Shown in pieces: positions 1 to 9,462 of a DNA stretch of 43,213 bases. The DNA lies in the NCBI GenBank assembly GCA_012520855.1, contig JAAYNO010000052.1, positions 1 to 43,213 on the forward strand. Direction: 5' to 3'. Source of the stretch: Clostridiaceae bacterium. GTDB taxonomy: Bacteria; Bacillota; Clostridia; DSM-8532. The position numbers and the translations under genes were made by a program. Below the pieces are notes generated by a model. That model had not been told where the DNA came from, made no database searches, and was given only the letters and a program-made list of their open reading frames with translations. How positions within the stretch are numbered: position 1 is the first letter of the stretch; every line of letters begins with the position of its first letter.

Positions 1-461
1 CTGGATGCTTCTTCGATCTCCCTAATATAGGCCAAAGTATCGAAAAGGTTTGTAGTCATTGGTCTGGAACGATTAAAAACAAAAAACATATCATAATCAT
101 CATGTGGAATTTCATTATGATAACGCCCTAAGACCCTTGAGCCTTCCTCATCTCCTCCCACATCCAGAATAACATGAAGTGATTTGTTGCGCAGAGCCGC
201 TGATATTTCAGGACCTATGACCGGTACATCGACATTTGTATTTGCATACATCGGTGCAATCGTTTTTACTCCTAATGATTCAAGAGTATTTTTGGCGTCG
301 ATGCTTCTGAAAAAGGGATTGACGATATCCATATCGGCTAAAAAAACATCCTTGTTATTCTTCTTCAGTAGAAACGCAGTGTTTACCGATATTTCAGATT
401 TCCCGCTCCCATAATGGCCGCTGAAGATTATTACCCGTCTTTTATAAATTGCTTCTTTCAT
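1..461 (-). CDS. MinD/ParA/CobQ-like P-loop ATPase, C-terminally truncated by the window edge
   Basis: Manual minus-strand translation from ATG at 459-461: MKEAIYKRRVIIFSGHYGSGKSEISVNTAFLLKKNNKDVFLADMDIVNPFFRS..., with P-loop GHYGSGKSE and a DMDIVNP switch-like motif. Absent from the ORF track because it has no stop in the window. Confidence 0.8.
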   Translation of the reverse strand, partial: MKEAIYKRRVIIFSGHYGSGKSEISVNTAFLLKKNNKDVFLADMDIVNPFFRSIDAKNTLESLGVKTIAPMYANTNVDVPVIGPEISAALRNKSLHVILDVGGDEEGSRVLGRYHNEIPHDDYDMFFVFNRSRPMTTNLFDTLAYIREIEEAS

Positions 462-465
462 ACCT

Positions 466-1023
466 TCATCCTTTAATTTCATATTCTTTTCTGCCTTCTT
501 TGTATCTATCATTCCCGAATGAATCGATTATCACAAAGCAAGGAAAATCCTTTACCTCAATTTTTCTTATAGCTTCCGTCCCTAAATCTTCGAAAGCAAT
601 TATCTCCTGCTTGATAATGCAGGAAGATATCAGAGCGGCGGCGCCGCCTATCGCGCCAAAATATATGGCTCCATGCTTTTTTATTGCATCAATCACTGAT
701 TCATCGCGAAGACCTTTGCCGATCATTCCTTTAAGGCCATTTTCAATCAGGACAGGAGTGTATGAATCCATCCTTCCGCTTGTTGTAGGACCCGCAGAGC
801 CAATAATACGTCCTTCCGGAGCAGGGCACGGACCTGCATAGTAAATCGTCTGTCCGACGATATCAAACGGCATAGCTTCACCTTTTTCAAGTATAGCAGC
901 CATACGTTCATGCGCCGCATCACGTCCTGTGTATAAAATACCTGATAATAAAACCTCGTCTCCGGCTTTCAGTTCTTTTATTATTTCGTCAGTCAAAGGT
1001 AAGATAATATGTTTTTTTGACAT
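466..1023 (-). CDS. Fumarate hydratase / L-tartrate dehydratase class I, beta (C-terminal) subunit
   Basis: 185 aa; GPTTSGRMDSYTPVLIENGLKGMIGKG and GAIYFGAIGGAAALIS are typical of the class I fumarase beta domain. Confidence 0.88.
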   Translation of the reverse strand: MSKKHIILPLTDEIIKELKAGDEVLLSGILYTGRDAAHERMAAILEKGEAMPFDIVGQTIYYAGPCPAPEGRIIGSAGPTTSGRMDSYTPVLIENGLKGMIGKGLRDESVIDAIKKHGAIYFGAIGGAAALISSCIIKQEIIAFEDLGTEAIRKIEVKDFPCFVIIDSFGNDRYKEGRKEYEIKG

Positions 1024-1032
1024 TGAGAATCC

Positions 1033-1776
1033 TCACTTATCCATTGAATATTGAATCCGTGCTTCTTTGGTATAATCACCGTTCTCGTCGTAAATGAACA
1101 GGACTGGTAAGATTTTGATCCCGGGATTTCCGTTTTTTAGTCCCTTTACCAAAATCAACGACGGTTCTTTTCCAGCTCTCGCGCAAACCAATCGAAGGAT
1201 CTTAGGCTCAAGATTTACTTTTCTCATTCCTTCGAGAATATCAGTGAGCCTTTCAGGCCGGTGAACCATGAAAAATTCTCCCTTAGGCTTTAAAAGAGCT
1301 GCACTGATTTTCAATATGTCATCTAATGTACAATATATTTCATGCCTTGATATCGCCTTGGTATCCACAGGATTGACAAGACCGCTTCCATTACTTATAT
1401 AGGGAGGATTTGTCACCACAACATCGTATGATCCCCGGCCAAAGATAGAAATCGCCTGTCTTATATCCCCTTTTACTATATCGATCAAACTGCCAAGGTT
1501 ATTGCCGTCAACGCTCCTTTGGGCCATATCAGCTATTTCTGATTGTATCTCAAGACCTGTGATCTTCCTGACCTCTGTCTTCGCTGACAAAAGAATGGGT
1601 ATTATCCCTGTTCCTGTACCAAGATCCAATACACTATGATTCTTTTTAGCTGTGACAAAACTGGATAACAGAACCGCATCCATCCCGAATCTGAAGGAGT
1701 CTTTCTTCTGCAGTATGAACAAGCCGTTTAACTGCAGGTCCTCTAATGTTTCATCAGGTAATACAACAAAGCCCAT
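1033..1776 (-). CDS. trmN6: tRNA1(Val) (adenine(37)-N6)-methyltransferase family (TrmN6/YabB)
   Basis: 247 aa SAM-dependent MTase; VLDLGTGTGIIPILLS motif I and NPPY motif. Located in a yabB-like position near ricT-holB. Confidence 0.85.
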   Translation of the reverse strand: MGFVVLPDETLEDLQLNGLFILQKKDSFRFGMDAVLLSSFVTAKKNHSVLDLGTGTGIIPILLSAKTEVRKITGLEIQSEIADMAQRSVDGNNLGSLIDIVKGDIRQAISIFGRGSYDVVVTNPPYISNGSGLVNPVDTKAISRHEIYCTLDDILKISAALLKPKGEFFMVHRPERLTDILEGMRKVNLEPKILRLVCARAGKEPSLILVKGLKNGNPGIKILPVLFIYDENGDYTKEARIQYSMDK

Positions 1777-1832
1777 AAAAGCCCTTCCTCCGCTAACAAA
1801 TGGGACGCCGAGGACGCCGCCCCCTGCTATAT

Positions 1833-1857
1833 AAAAAAGTCAGACCTGAGGCCTGAC
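1833..1857 (-). terminator. Rho-independent terminator downstream of the ferredoxin
   Basis: Minus strand: GTCAGGCCTCAGGTCTGAC hairpin followed by TTTTTT. Confidence 0.75.
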
Positions 1858-1877
1858 TCCTTTAAAAAATATTCTAA

Positions 1878-2066
<189 letters not shown>

Positions 2067-2163
2067 TTAAAAAATTAATATGAATAAATAGTTCAGAAAT
2101 ATCCTATACCATATATTCTTTAAAGTCAATATCAACAAGTGTGTTTTGTATACACAGTGCTGA

Positions 2164-3048
2164 TCAGTCTTCCAAAACTTTCAGCTCTTCCAGCATCTTG
2201 TCCTCAATGTCTGTTTGCTTGATAGCATCTTTGAGTACGCGGATATCATTTACGGAATATTCCATAATATCGGTTCCCTGTTCGCTGTCAAGCTTTACCT
2301 TGACCTTTTCCTTCAGAAGATCGACCTGCACCACGGTCCCCTGACCGTTAGGTGTTTGTACTATAGCATCTACCTTGGGCGATTTCTTTAGAAGATACTC
2401 GTACGTTTCCTGTTCATATTTTAAGCAGCACATCAGTCTTCCGCAGGTACCGGAAATTTTAGACGGATTCAATGACAGTGATTGCTCCTTGGCCATTTTT
2501 ATAGACACAGGATGAAATTCGGATAAATGGGTACTGCAGCATAAGGGTCTTCCGCATGCTCCAATAGCCCCCATCATCTTAGCTTCATCTCTCACGCCTA
2601 TTTGGCGAAGCTCGATCCTGGTACGGAAAACCGAAGCCAAATCTTTGACAAGTTCTCTGAAGTCAACTCTTCCGTCTGCTGTAAAATAAAACAGGATTTT
2701 ATTGTTATCAAAGGTATATTCAACATCAATGAGTTTCATTTCCAGTTCATGCTTTTGTATTTTTTCCAGACATATACTGAAGGCTTCTTTTTCCTTGACT
2801 TTGTTTTCCTCGGCACGTTTTAAATCCTCTTCGTCAGCCTTCCGTATTACATTTTTGAGCGGTGCCACGACCTCTTCATCGACAACCTCATGATTTGCTG
2901 TTACCACTTCTCCGCACTCAATACCTCTTGCAGTTTCAACTATAACCATATCACCTTTTTGTAAATCTATATCACAAGGATCAAAATAGTATATTTTACC
3001 CGCAGTCCTGAACCGGACACCTACAACATTCTTCATCTCTATGATCAT
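2164..3048 (-). CDS. ricT: PSP1-domain protein RicT (YaaT)
   Basis: 294 aa; GACGRPLCCSTHL and SGTCGRLMCCLKYEQETY motifs of the PSP1/YaaT family; neighbours holB. Confidence 0.93.
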   Translation of the reverse strand: MIIEMKNVVGVRFRTAGKIYYFDPCDIDLQKGDMVIVETARGIECGEVVTANHEVVDEEVVAPLKNVIRKADEEDLKRAEENKVKEKEAFSICLEKIQKHELEMKLIDVEYTFDNNKILFYFTADGRVDFRELVKDLASVFRTRIELRQIGVRDEAKMMGAIGACGRPLCCSTHLSEFHPVSIKMAKEQSLSLNPSKISGTCGRLMCCLKYEQETYEYLLKKSPKVDAIVQTPNGQGTVVQVDLLKEKVKVKLDSEQGTDIMEYSVNDIRVLKDAIKQTDIEDKMLEELKVLED

Positions 3049-3136
3049 TCCTTTCTTAGGAGATGTGCCTTTTTCCCTTTAAGGTTTGGCATTTCAGCCT
3101 GTAAAGACACAAAATTCCTCTGGAGAACGTTATTCA

Positions 3137-4087
3137 TCATGTAGTCAGCGTTAACATGTCAACAGCAAGCTGATAGTTCATATAACGCTTCAAATTACTT
3201 CTTATTTCCTGAATCCCGGAGATTTTCTCAAAGATGTCAAGAGGGGTAAGCCCTTTTGCATACTTTATTATATTATCCTTTTTGTCTGAATTAATCAACC
3301 CATCAGTTAATGAACACTGAGCCAGTAAAGCATCTCTGTATACTGATTCCAGTATATCCATACATGAGGAAAAAACATTTCTGTTTTTAGATAAATATTG
3401 ATTGAGCTCCAGTTTTGAGTGAGTATCACCTTCAAATACAAATTTCATTATCATGATCCTGTTTTCTTCAAAGCTTTTATCGGCAGCCAGCTCAAAAATC
3501 CTGCCGGGAATACCGCCGCTTAAGCTTATCAGGTACTCTTTGCCGGTGATGTCGATACCATTTATTTTTGATATGGATCTTATGTCTTCTACAGAATATG
3601 GCTTTAACCTATGCTGAACAATACGGGATCTTATAGTTAAAAGCAAAGATTCAAATACCGATGTCGTAAGGAGGATGATACCGTAGGTCGGCGGTTCCTC
3701 CAATGTTTTTAAAAGACAGTTCTGCGCATCGATTGTCATAAGGTCCGCCTCCTCGATCAGATACACTTTTCTGCCTTCAGCAGGGCGGATACTTATATCT
3801 TCAATCAGTTCCCTTATTTGCTTAATAAGGATTTTCCGGGTCTCACTTCTTATTACTTTAAAATAAGGGTTGATATCTTCCTCTATACCTCTGCAGGACC
3901 TGCAGTTTCCGCAGGGTCGAATATCATTATCTTTACCGATGCAAAGAATGGTTTTTGCGATATAGTGCGCCAAGGTACGCTTGCCTATACCCTTTTCACC
4001 GGTAAAAGCATATGCATGCCCCAATTTATCGTTTATGATCTCATTTCTGAATCTTTCAAGTATTGGAGCCTGACCTATAAAATCCAT
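3137..4087 (-). CDS. holB: DNA polymerase III subunit delta'
   Basis: 316 aa; HAYAFTGEKGIGKRTLA P-loop, CGNCRSCRGIEE zinc module, CLLKTLEEPP motif. Confidence 0.92.
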   Translation of the reverse strand: MDFIGQAPILERFRNEIINDKLGHAYAFTGEKGIGKRTLAHYIAKTILCIGKDNDIRPCGNCRSCRGIEEDINPYFKVIRSETRKILIKQIRELIEDISIRPAEGRKVYLIEEADLMTIDAQNCLLKTLEEPPTYGIILLTTSVFESLLLTIRSRIVQHRLKPYSVEDIRSISKINGIDITGKEYLISLSGGIPGRIFELAADKSFEENRIMIMKFVFEGDTHSKLELNQYLSKNRNVFSSCMDILESVYRDALLAQCSLTDGLINSDKKDNIIKYAKGLTPLDIFEKISGIQEIRSNLKRYMNYQLAVDMLTLTT

Positions 4088-4140
4088 TTGTTGCCTCCTT
4101 GAGCTGTTCTATAAGTGCACAGGGGAACCGTCCCCCTGTG

Positions 4141-4617
4141 TCATAATATAAGGTCCAGGATCAAGCCGCGGATATCTTCTATACGGCCAAGGATAGAAAG
4201 ATTATCACGTTCGGAGCTTAAGACCTCACGAGTAAGCTCCTCCAGCTTTTCATTCACTATTTTTATAGTAGAAAAAACTCTATGCCTTCCTCTTCTGTCC
4301 AAAAAGCTCTCCTTAAAAAACTTCGACGAGCTTCTCACTGCTTCGTCCAAAAATTCCATAACAAGGCGCTTATAGACTTTCAATTCTGAAACATCAATAT
4401 GGTTTGCCAAATGCTTGCCTTGCTTTTCAATTTCAAGGGCTTTTTTCTTAAGCTCTTCGTCCTGATTCTGAGAAAAATGACGTTCCATGTGAGAACCGAA
4501 TTGGAGCTCGTTCTTGTCAGTAACTTTTTTAACATTACTGTCCATGCGCCTGGAAACATTTTGCGGCTTTCTGCCGGAGCTTCCGTTGATCTTTAATGAC
4601 ATTACAGATTCCTCCAC
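4141..4617 (-). CDS. yaaR: YaaR family protein (DUF327)
   Basis: 158 aa, between tmk and holB; LANHIDVSELKVYKRLVMEFLDEAVRSS...DRRGRHRVFSTIKIVNEKLEEL. Confidence 0.85.
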   Translation of the reverse strand: MEESVMSLKINGSSGRKPQNVSRRMDSNVKKVTDKNELQFGSHMERHFSQNQDEELKKKALEIEKQGKHLANHIDVSELKVYKRLVMEFLDEAVRSSSKFFKESFLDRRGRHRVFSTIKIVNEKLEELTREVLSSERDNLSILGRIEDIRGLILDLIL

Positions 4618-4618
4618 T

Positions 4619-5296
4619 CTACAGAATGGTTCTTTTTACAATAGAATAGACTTCGTCATTAATGTCGGCAATGTCTCTTAATTTTCCGTCAACAACACAG
4701 TAAACACGATTCCATTTATATGCATCTGCAATACTTATGGCATTATTATATGAGTCTTTCAAATGCTCAAGACTTTTCTCATGGATATCCTTTTCAGCTA
4801 AACCGGTTATTTTGTTTTTTCGTTCTTTCATCAGTTTTTGACCATATTCTGCCGGCATATCAAGAAATATAACACAGTCTGGAACAGGGATCCCCAGCTT
4901 GACAAATTCAAAATCCCATAACCAATCAAGAAAAGCAAGCTTTTTTTCTTTTTCCTTTACCTTGGATGCCTGATGAATCATGTTGGACATGGTATACCTA
5001 TCAGCTAAAATGATACCGCCGTCATTATAGAAATCCTGCCAGGATGTCCTAAAGGAAGCAAAACGGTCAATGGCAAAAAAGGTTGATGCGGCATAAGGGT
5101 TTACATCCTCCGGATTACATCCAAAATCACCTTTCAGGTACATCTTTACCAGGGCTGAAGACTGGCTGTTATAATCGGGAAACTCAATTTTTCTTATATT
5201 GTATTTTTCATCCAAAAGTCTCTGGAACAGCATTTCAGTGTGAGTTTCTTTTCCGCTCGAATCCACACCCTCAATTACTATCAGCTTTCCTCTCAA
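4619..5296 (-). CDS. Thymidylate kinase-like deoxynucleotide kinase (divergent P-loop)
   Basis: 225 aa; MRGKLIVIEGVDSSGKETHTEML P-loop, DRYTMSN motif; tmk position in yaaO-tmk-yaaR-holB synteny. Confidence 0.82.
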   Translation of the reverse strand: MRGKLIVIEGVDSSGKETHTEMLFQRLLDEKYNIRKIEFPDYNSQSSALVKMYLKGDFGCNPEDVNPYAASTFFAIDRFASFRTSWQDFYNDGGIILADRYTMSNMIHQASKVKEKEKKLAFLDWLWDFEFVKLGIPVPDCVIFLDMPAEYGQKLMKERKNKITGLAEKDIHEKSLEHLKDSYNNAISIADAYKWNRVYCVVDGKLRDIADINDEVYSIVKRTIL

Positions 5297-5313
5297 TGTC
5301 TTCCCCCCTGATT

Positions 5314-6738
5314 TTAAAGCTTAATAACTTCAATATTTCCGTTATTTATACCATGTATGGTATAATCACACTCTTTGAGCATCGAAATATATTCGGCCAT
5401 ATCCGTTGTTATTTTTTCCCCGGGGCAAATCAAAGGTATCCCCGGCGGATATGGTGTAATGAAACTACCGCTGATCTCTCCGGCTGATTTGCTTATGGGC
5501 AAAACGTGCCTGTCGGCAAACAAAGCCTTTCTGATGGGTATAGCGCGTTCCGGCAAAAAATTCGGCCAGAGCGGGAGTATTGATTTATTTTCAGGCTCCC
5601 TCATCCCCCCGAATTCCTGAGTAATATTTTTCAATGCTGATAATAGTTTATCAAAATCTTCTGAAGTATGAAAGGGTACAGCAATCAAAACCACATTATT
5701 TAAATCGGCCATTTCCGCAACAATCCCGTATCTGGTTCGAAGGATCTCTTCGGCCATAAATCCGCTTATACCTATATCTTCGAAATTAAGTACGATACGC
5801 GAAAAATCATTCTCTATGCCTTCATTCATGCATTTATACCTCTTGATCCCGGTATCTCTGCACAGCTTCCTTTCAAACTCATCAATAAGCTGCCGCAGCT
5901 TTTCGTAAAGATATTCACCTTGTTTTTCCATTATATCACGGGCTATATCGATTGAAGCCATCAATATATAGGATGGGCTTGTTGTTTGAACCATGGATAC
6001 AGTTTTTTCAATACGGTCCTTTGATATGATTCCATTGTTTCTGCCGTGAAGAAGAGCTGTTTGAGTAAGTGCAGGAAGAGTTTTATGTAAGCTTTGGACA
6101 CATAGATCAGCACCTGCTTCCATTGCAGTTTGGGGCAGGTTCTTATGAAATCTGAAATGGGCTCCATGAGCTTCATCAACCAGAAGCGGGATCCTGTACT
6201 TTTCAGCTAATTGCGCAATATCTTCGAGATTTGATGCCGTTCCATAATAGCCCGGCCTTGTTACTAATATTCCCCTGGCGTCGGGGTTGGCTTTTATTAC
6301 AGGTTCCAGGGCAGCAGCCGTCACCCCTGAAGGTATTCGATATGCATTATCTATCTCAGGCAATACAAAAACAGGCTCACAATTTATCTGAGCCAGACCA
6401 TTCAAGGCAGAAATATGACAGTCCCGCCCGAGTATGATCTTATCTCCAGGGTCTAAAGCAGCCTGCAGCATAGCATGTATTCCTGCAGTAGAGCCATTGA
6501 CTAAAAAAAACGTATAATCTGAGCCAAAACACTGTGCTGTAAGCATCAAGGCATCTTTTATCACACCTTCAGGTTGGTGCAGGCAGTCCGAACCCGGAAC
6601 TTCAGTTATATCCAGACTGCCGGCAGCCTTCATTTCATCTGTCAGACCTCGACCCAAAATATGTCCGGGCATATGAAATGGCAAAGGATTTGCTTCATTA
6701 TACGCTTTAAGCATTTCATAAATTGGTTTCATATACAT
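5314..6738 (-). CDS. Orn/Lys/Arg decarboxylase family PLP enzyme (YaaO-like)
   Basis: 474 aa; FHMPGHILGRG, DITEVPGSDCLHQPEGVI, LVDEAHGAHFRFH, SLHKTLPALTQTA (PLP lysine). Confidence 0.92.
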   Translation of the reverse strand: MYMKPIYEMLKAYNEANPLPFHMPGHILGRGLTDEMKAAGSLDITEVPGSDCLHQPEGVIKDALMLTAQCFGSDYTFFLVNGSTAGIHAMLQAALDPGDKIILGRDCHISALNGLAQINCEPVFVLPEIDNAYRIPSGVTAAALEPVIKANPDARGILVTRPGYYGTASNLEDIAQLAEKYRIPLLVDEAHGAHFRFHKNLPQTAMEAGADLCVQSLHKTLPALTQTALLHGRNNGIISKDRIEKTVSMVQTTSPSYILMASIDIARDIMEKQGEYLYEKLRQLIDEFERKLCRDTGIKRYKCMNEGIENDFSRIVLNFEDIGISGFMAEEILRTRYGIVAEMADLNNVVLIAVPFHTSEDFDKLLSALKNITQEFGGMREPENKSILPLWPNFLPERAIPIRKALFADRHVLPISKSAGEISGSFITPYPPGIPLICPGEKITTDMAEYISMLKECDYTIHGINNGNIEVIKL

Positions 6739-6755
6739 CCTGGATTTCAGTGTTT

Positions 6756-7808
6756 TTACTCGGCAAGAATCTGAGTAAAAATGTCATTATACTTAGATTT
6801 GTGATCGCCGAGATCTAAATAGACCTCACTCTTGCTTAAAATCTCATCATCAGGCCAAAATGCCGGTAGCTCAAACACCTCGGGGTATTTCTGCTCAATT
6901 CTTTTTAATACTTCACTGTTAGGTGATGTATAACCTATAGCCTCGACATTTCTGTAAGCAACATCGGGATCAAGCATGAAATTTATAAATTTTTCAGCTT
7001 CTTCCTTGTGTTTGCAGCTTTTTGGGATAACCATGGTATCATACCAAATGTTTGTTCCTTCCTTAGGAACGGCATAGTCGATATTCTCAAATCCTTCCCA
7101 GTACAAATCCATTGCGTCTCCTGAATAGGTAACACCCATTGCGGCATCGCCATTTGCTATAAGATCCCTGATTTCATCACCATAATATCCAATTACAAGC
7201 GGAGACTGAGCAGACAGTATTGCCTTGGCTTCGGCCAATTCACTGTCATCTGTACTGTTCATTGAATACCCAAGCTTTTTTAAGGCTACTCCCATGGTAT
7301 CGCGTACATCCTTCTTCATCAGTATCTGGCCCTTATATTTTTGATTCCAGAGAATATCCCAGCTATCAACAGGATCTTCTACCATGTCTTTGTTATAAAG
7401 AATACCTATGGTTCCCCAGAAATAAGGAACCGAATATTTGTCTTCGGGATCATATTCCTTGCCCTTAAATCTTTCATCAACGTATTTGTAATTAGGAATA
7501 TTGTCAAAATTAAGCGGAATCAGCATATCCCTCTTTATCAATTCCGAGACTGCATAATCTGAGGGGAAAACGACATCAAAACTGCTTCCCCCTGCTTCCA
7601 TCTTGGCAAGAAGCTCTTCGTTTGTAGAATAGGTTTTATAGTTCACCCTGATTCCGGTTACTTTCTCAAACTCGTCAATCAATGTCTCATCAATATAATC
7701 ACCCCAGTTATAGACATTAATAACTACCTTTGAACTACAGCCGGTCAACAATACAAGCATTGTAAACAACACAGTAACGATTATCATGCATGTCAGGAAT
7801 TTTTTCAT
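6756..7808 (-). CDS. potD: Spermidine/putrescine ABC transporter substrate-binding lipoprotein
   Basis: 350 aa; lipobox LLTGC, VYNWGDYIDETLIDEFEKVTGI; fourth in a potABCD array. Confidence 0.95.
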   Translation of the reverse strand: MKKFLTCMIIVTVLFTMLVLLTGCSSKVVINVYNWGDYIDETLIDEFEKVTGIRVNYKTYSTNEELLAKMEAGGSSFDVVFPSDYAVSELIKRDMLIPLNFDNIPNYKYVDERFKGKEYDPEDKYSVPYFWGTIGILYNKDMVEDPVDSWDILWNQKYKGQILMKKDVRDTMGVALKKLGYSMNSTDDSELAEAKAILSAQSPLVIGYYGDEIRDLIANGDAAMGVTYSGDAMDLYWEGFENIDYAVPKEGTNIWYDTMVIPKSCKHKEEAEKFINFMLDPDVAYRNVEAIGYTSPNSEVLKRIEQKYPEVFELPAFWPDDEILSKSEVYLDLGDHKSKYNDIFTQILAE

Positions 7809-8584
7809 AGCAGTATTTCTTCTCCTTTATCACTTTTTTTATTTATTATAAGCATCAAAATAAGAACTGTTAAAAACATCAAGGTGCTTAAGGCATTTAT
7901 TGTAGGCTTCACACCCCTCTTGGCCATTGAGTAAACCAATATTGACAGATTAGTAGCCGATGTTCCCGCTGTGAAAAAGCTGATGACAAAATCATCGATT
8001 GACAATGTAAAAGCCATCAAAGCTCCGCTTATTATACCCGGTGATATCTCAGGTATAATAACCTTTCTCAATGCGTATGAAGGTGTAGCGCCCAAATCCA
8101 TCGCAGCTTCCGCGATATGCTTGTTCATCTGCCGCAGCTTAGGCAATACAGCAAGAATTACGTATGGAATACTGAATACTATATGAGCGATCAGCATCGT
8201 GAGAAAGCCCAGCTCCAGTTTAACCGAAATGAACAGGGTCATCAAGGCCACCCCCGTTACAATATCAGGGTTCAATACCGGAAGATTGTTCATATTAAGT
8301 ATAACCGTCCTGCTGAATTTCCCCATGTTATTGATGCCAAGAGCTGCAATTGTACCCACAACAGTTGAGATCAATGTGGACAGCACTGCCACAAGCAGAG
8401 TATAGTAAAGGGCTTCTCGTATTTGGCGGCTCTTAAAAAGCTCGGCATACCAGCTCAGAGTAAATCCGCCCCATTGCCCTCTTGATTTCGATTTATTGAA
8501 TGAAAATACAATTAGTACAATAATGGGAGCATAAAGGAAAAGAAAGATAATGCCCATATAGATTCTTTTTATTGCCCTGCTCAC
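7805..8584 (-). CDS. potC: Spermidine/putrescine ABC transporter permease
   Basis: 259 aa; EAAMDLGATPSYALRKVIIPEISPGIISGALMAFTLSIDDFVIS (EAA loop). Confidence 0.95.
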   Translation of the reverse strand: MSRAIKRIYMGIIFLFLYAPIIVLIVFSFNKSKSRGQWGGFTLSWYAELFKSRQIREALYYTLLVAVLSTLISTVVGTIAALGINNMGKFSRTVILNMNNLPVLNPDIVTGVALMTLFISVKLELGFLTMLIAHIVFSIPYVILAVLPKLRQMNKHIAEAAMDLGATPSYALRKVIIPEISPGIISGALMAFTLSIDDFVISFFTAGTSATNLSILVYSMAKRGVKPTINALSTLMFLTVLILMLIINKKSDKGEEILL

Positions 8585-9462
8585 TTTGCTTTTCCTCCTT
8601 CATCCTGATTATTTTTATCGATCCTTGACATAACAGCCATAGAAATAAGAATCATAACCATAAGAATAATCGACAATGATGAACCAAAATGCCAGTTTCT
8701 TGAAAACAAGAATTGCTGCTCAATTAAATCTCCTATCAACGGCGTCTTCCCTCCGCCCAATAAGCCTGATATCACAAAAGTGCTTACAGCAGGCAAAAAT
8801 ACCATTGTTATGCCTGATACCACCCCAGGTATGCTTAATGGAAGTATGATTTTCATAAATGTAACCAGACGATTTCCGCCCAGATCGCTTGAAGCTTCAA
8901 GTACATGCTTGTCAATCTTGCTTAAGACCGTATATATAGGAAGAACCATAAAGGGCAGGAAATTATATACCATACCCAGAAGCACCGCCACTTTTCCCGG
9001 CATTATCTCAAGCCTTGGCAGACCAATCATCGTTAAAAATCTGTTAATGAGGCCGTTGGGAGATAGTAAAGACATCCATGCATAAGTTCTTAGCAGAAAA
9101 TTCATCCACATCGGAACAAGAAAAAGCATCAGCAGCAGATTTCTGTACTTATGATCTGTATTAGCAATAATCAATGCAACTGGATATCCCAAAACAAGGC
9201 AGATCATTGTGGAAACAAGTGCCAGCAGGAAGGAATCTCTTATCACCTTTAAATATAAGGGTTCTAAAACCTTTTTATAACTCTCCAATGAAAACTCCAA
9301 ACTACTTATATTATGGATATCTCCCTTTGTAAGGCTGTAAAAAAGAATCAAAAACAGAGGTACGACTATGAAAATAGCCATCCATACCGTATAGGGGTAA
9401 GACAGTACTCTTAAATTCTTTTTCAAAGCGGCTCCCCTCTTTTCATAACCTGAATATCGCAA
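8581..9462 (-). CDS. potB: Spermidine/putrescine ABC transporter permease (start uncertain, overlaps potA)
   Basis: 293 aa; [32 protein letters not shown] loop; binding-protein-dependent permease. Confidence 0.93.
   Translation of the reverse strand: MRYSGYEKRGAALKKNLRVLSYPYTVWMAIFIVVPLFLILFYSLTKGDIHNISSLEFSLESYKKVLEPLYLKVIRDSFLLALVSTMICLVLGYPVALIIANTDHKYRNLLLMLFLVPMWMNFLLRTYAWMSLLSPNGLINRFLTMIGLPRLEIMPGKVAVLLGMVYNFLPFMVLPIYTVLSKIDKHVLEASSDLGGNRLVTFMKIILPLSIPGVVSGITMVFLPAVSTFVISGLLGGGKTPLIGDLIEQQFLFSRNWHFGSSLSIILMVMILISMAVMSRIDKNNQDEGGKAK

Noticed and set aside
449-841. 130-aa plus ORF antisense to the fumarase beta gene, and the many similar opposite-strand ORFs in the track
   Set aside because: Opposite strand lies within well-supported protein families; low-complexity Ser/Pro-rich translations typical of antisense frames.
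4115-4375. ORF MHRGTVPLCHNIRS... on plus strand
   Set aside because: Starts in the GGGGAACCGTCCCC repeat hairpin and runs antisense to yaaR.
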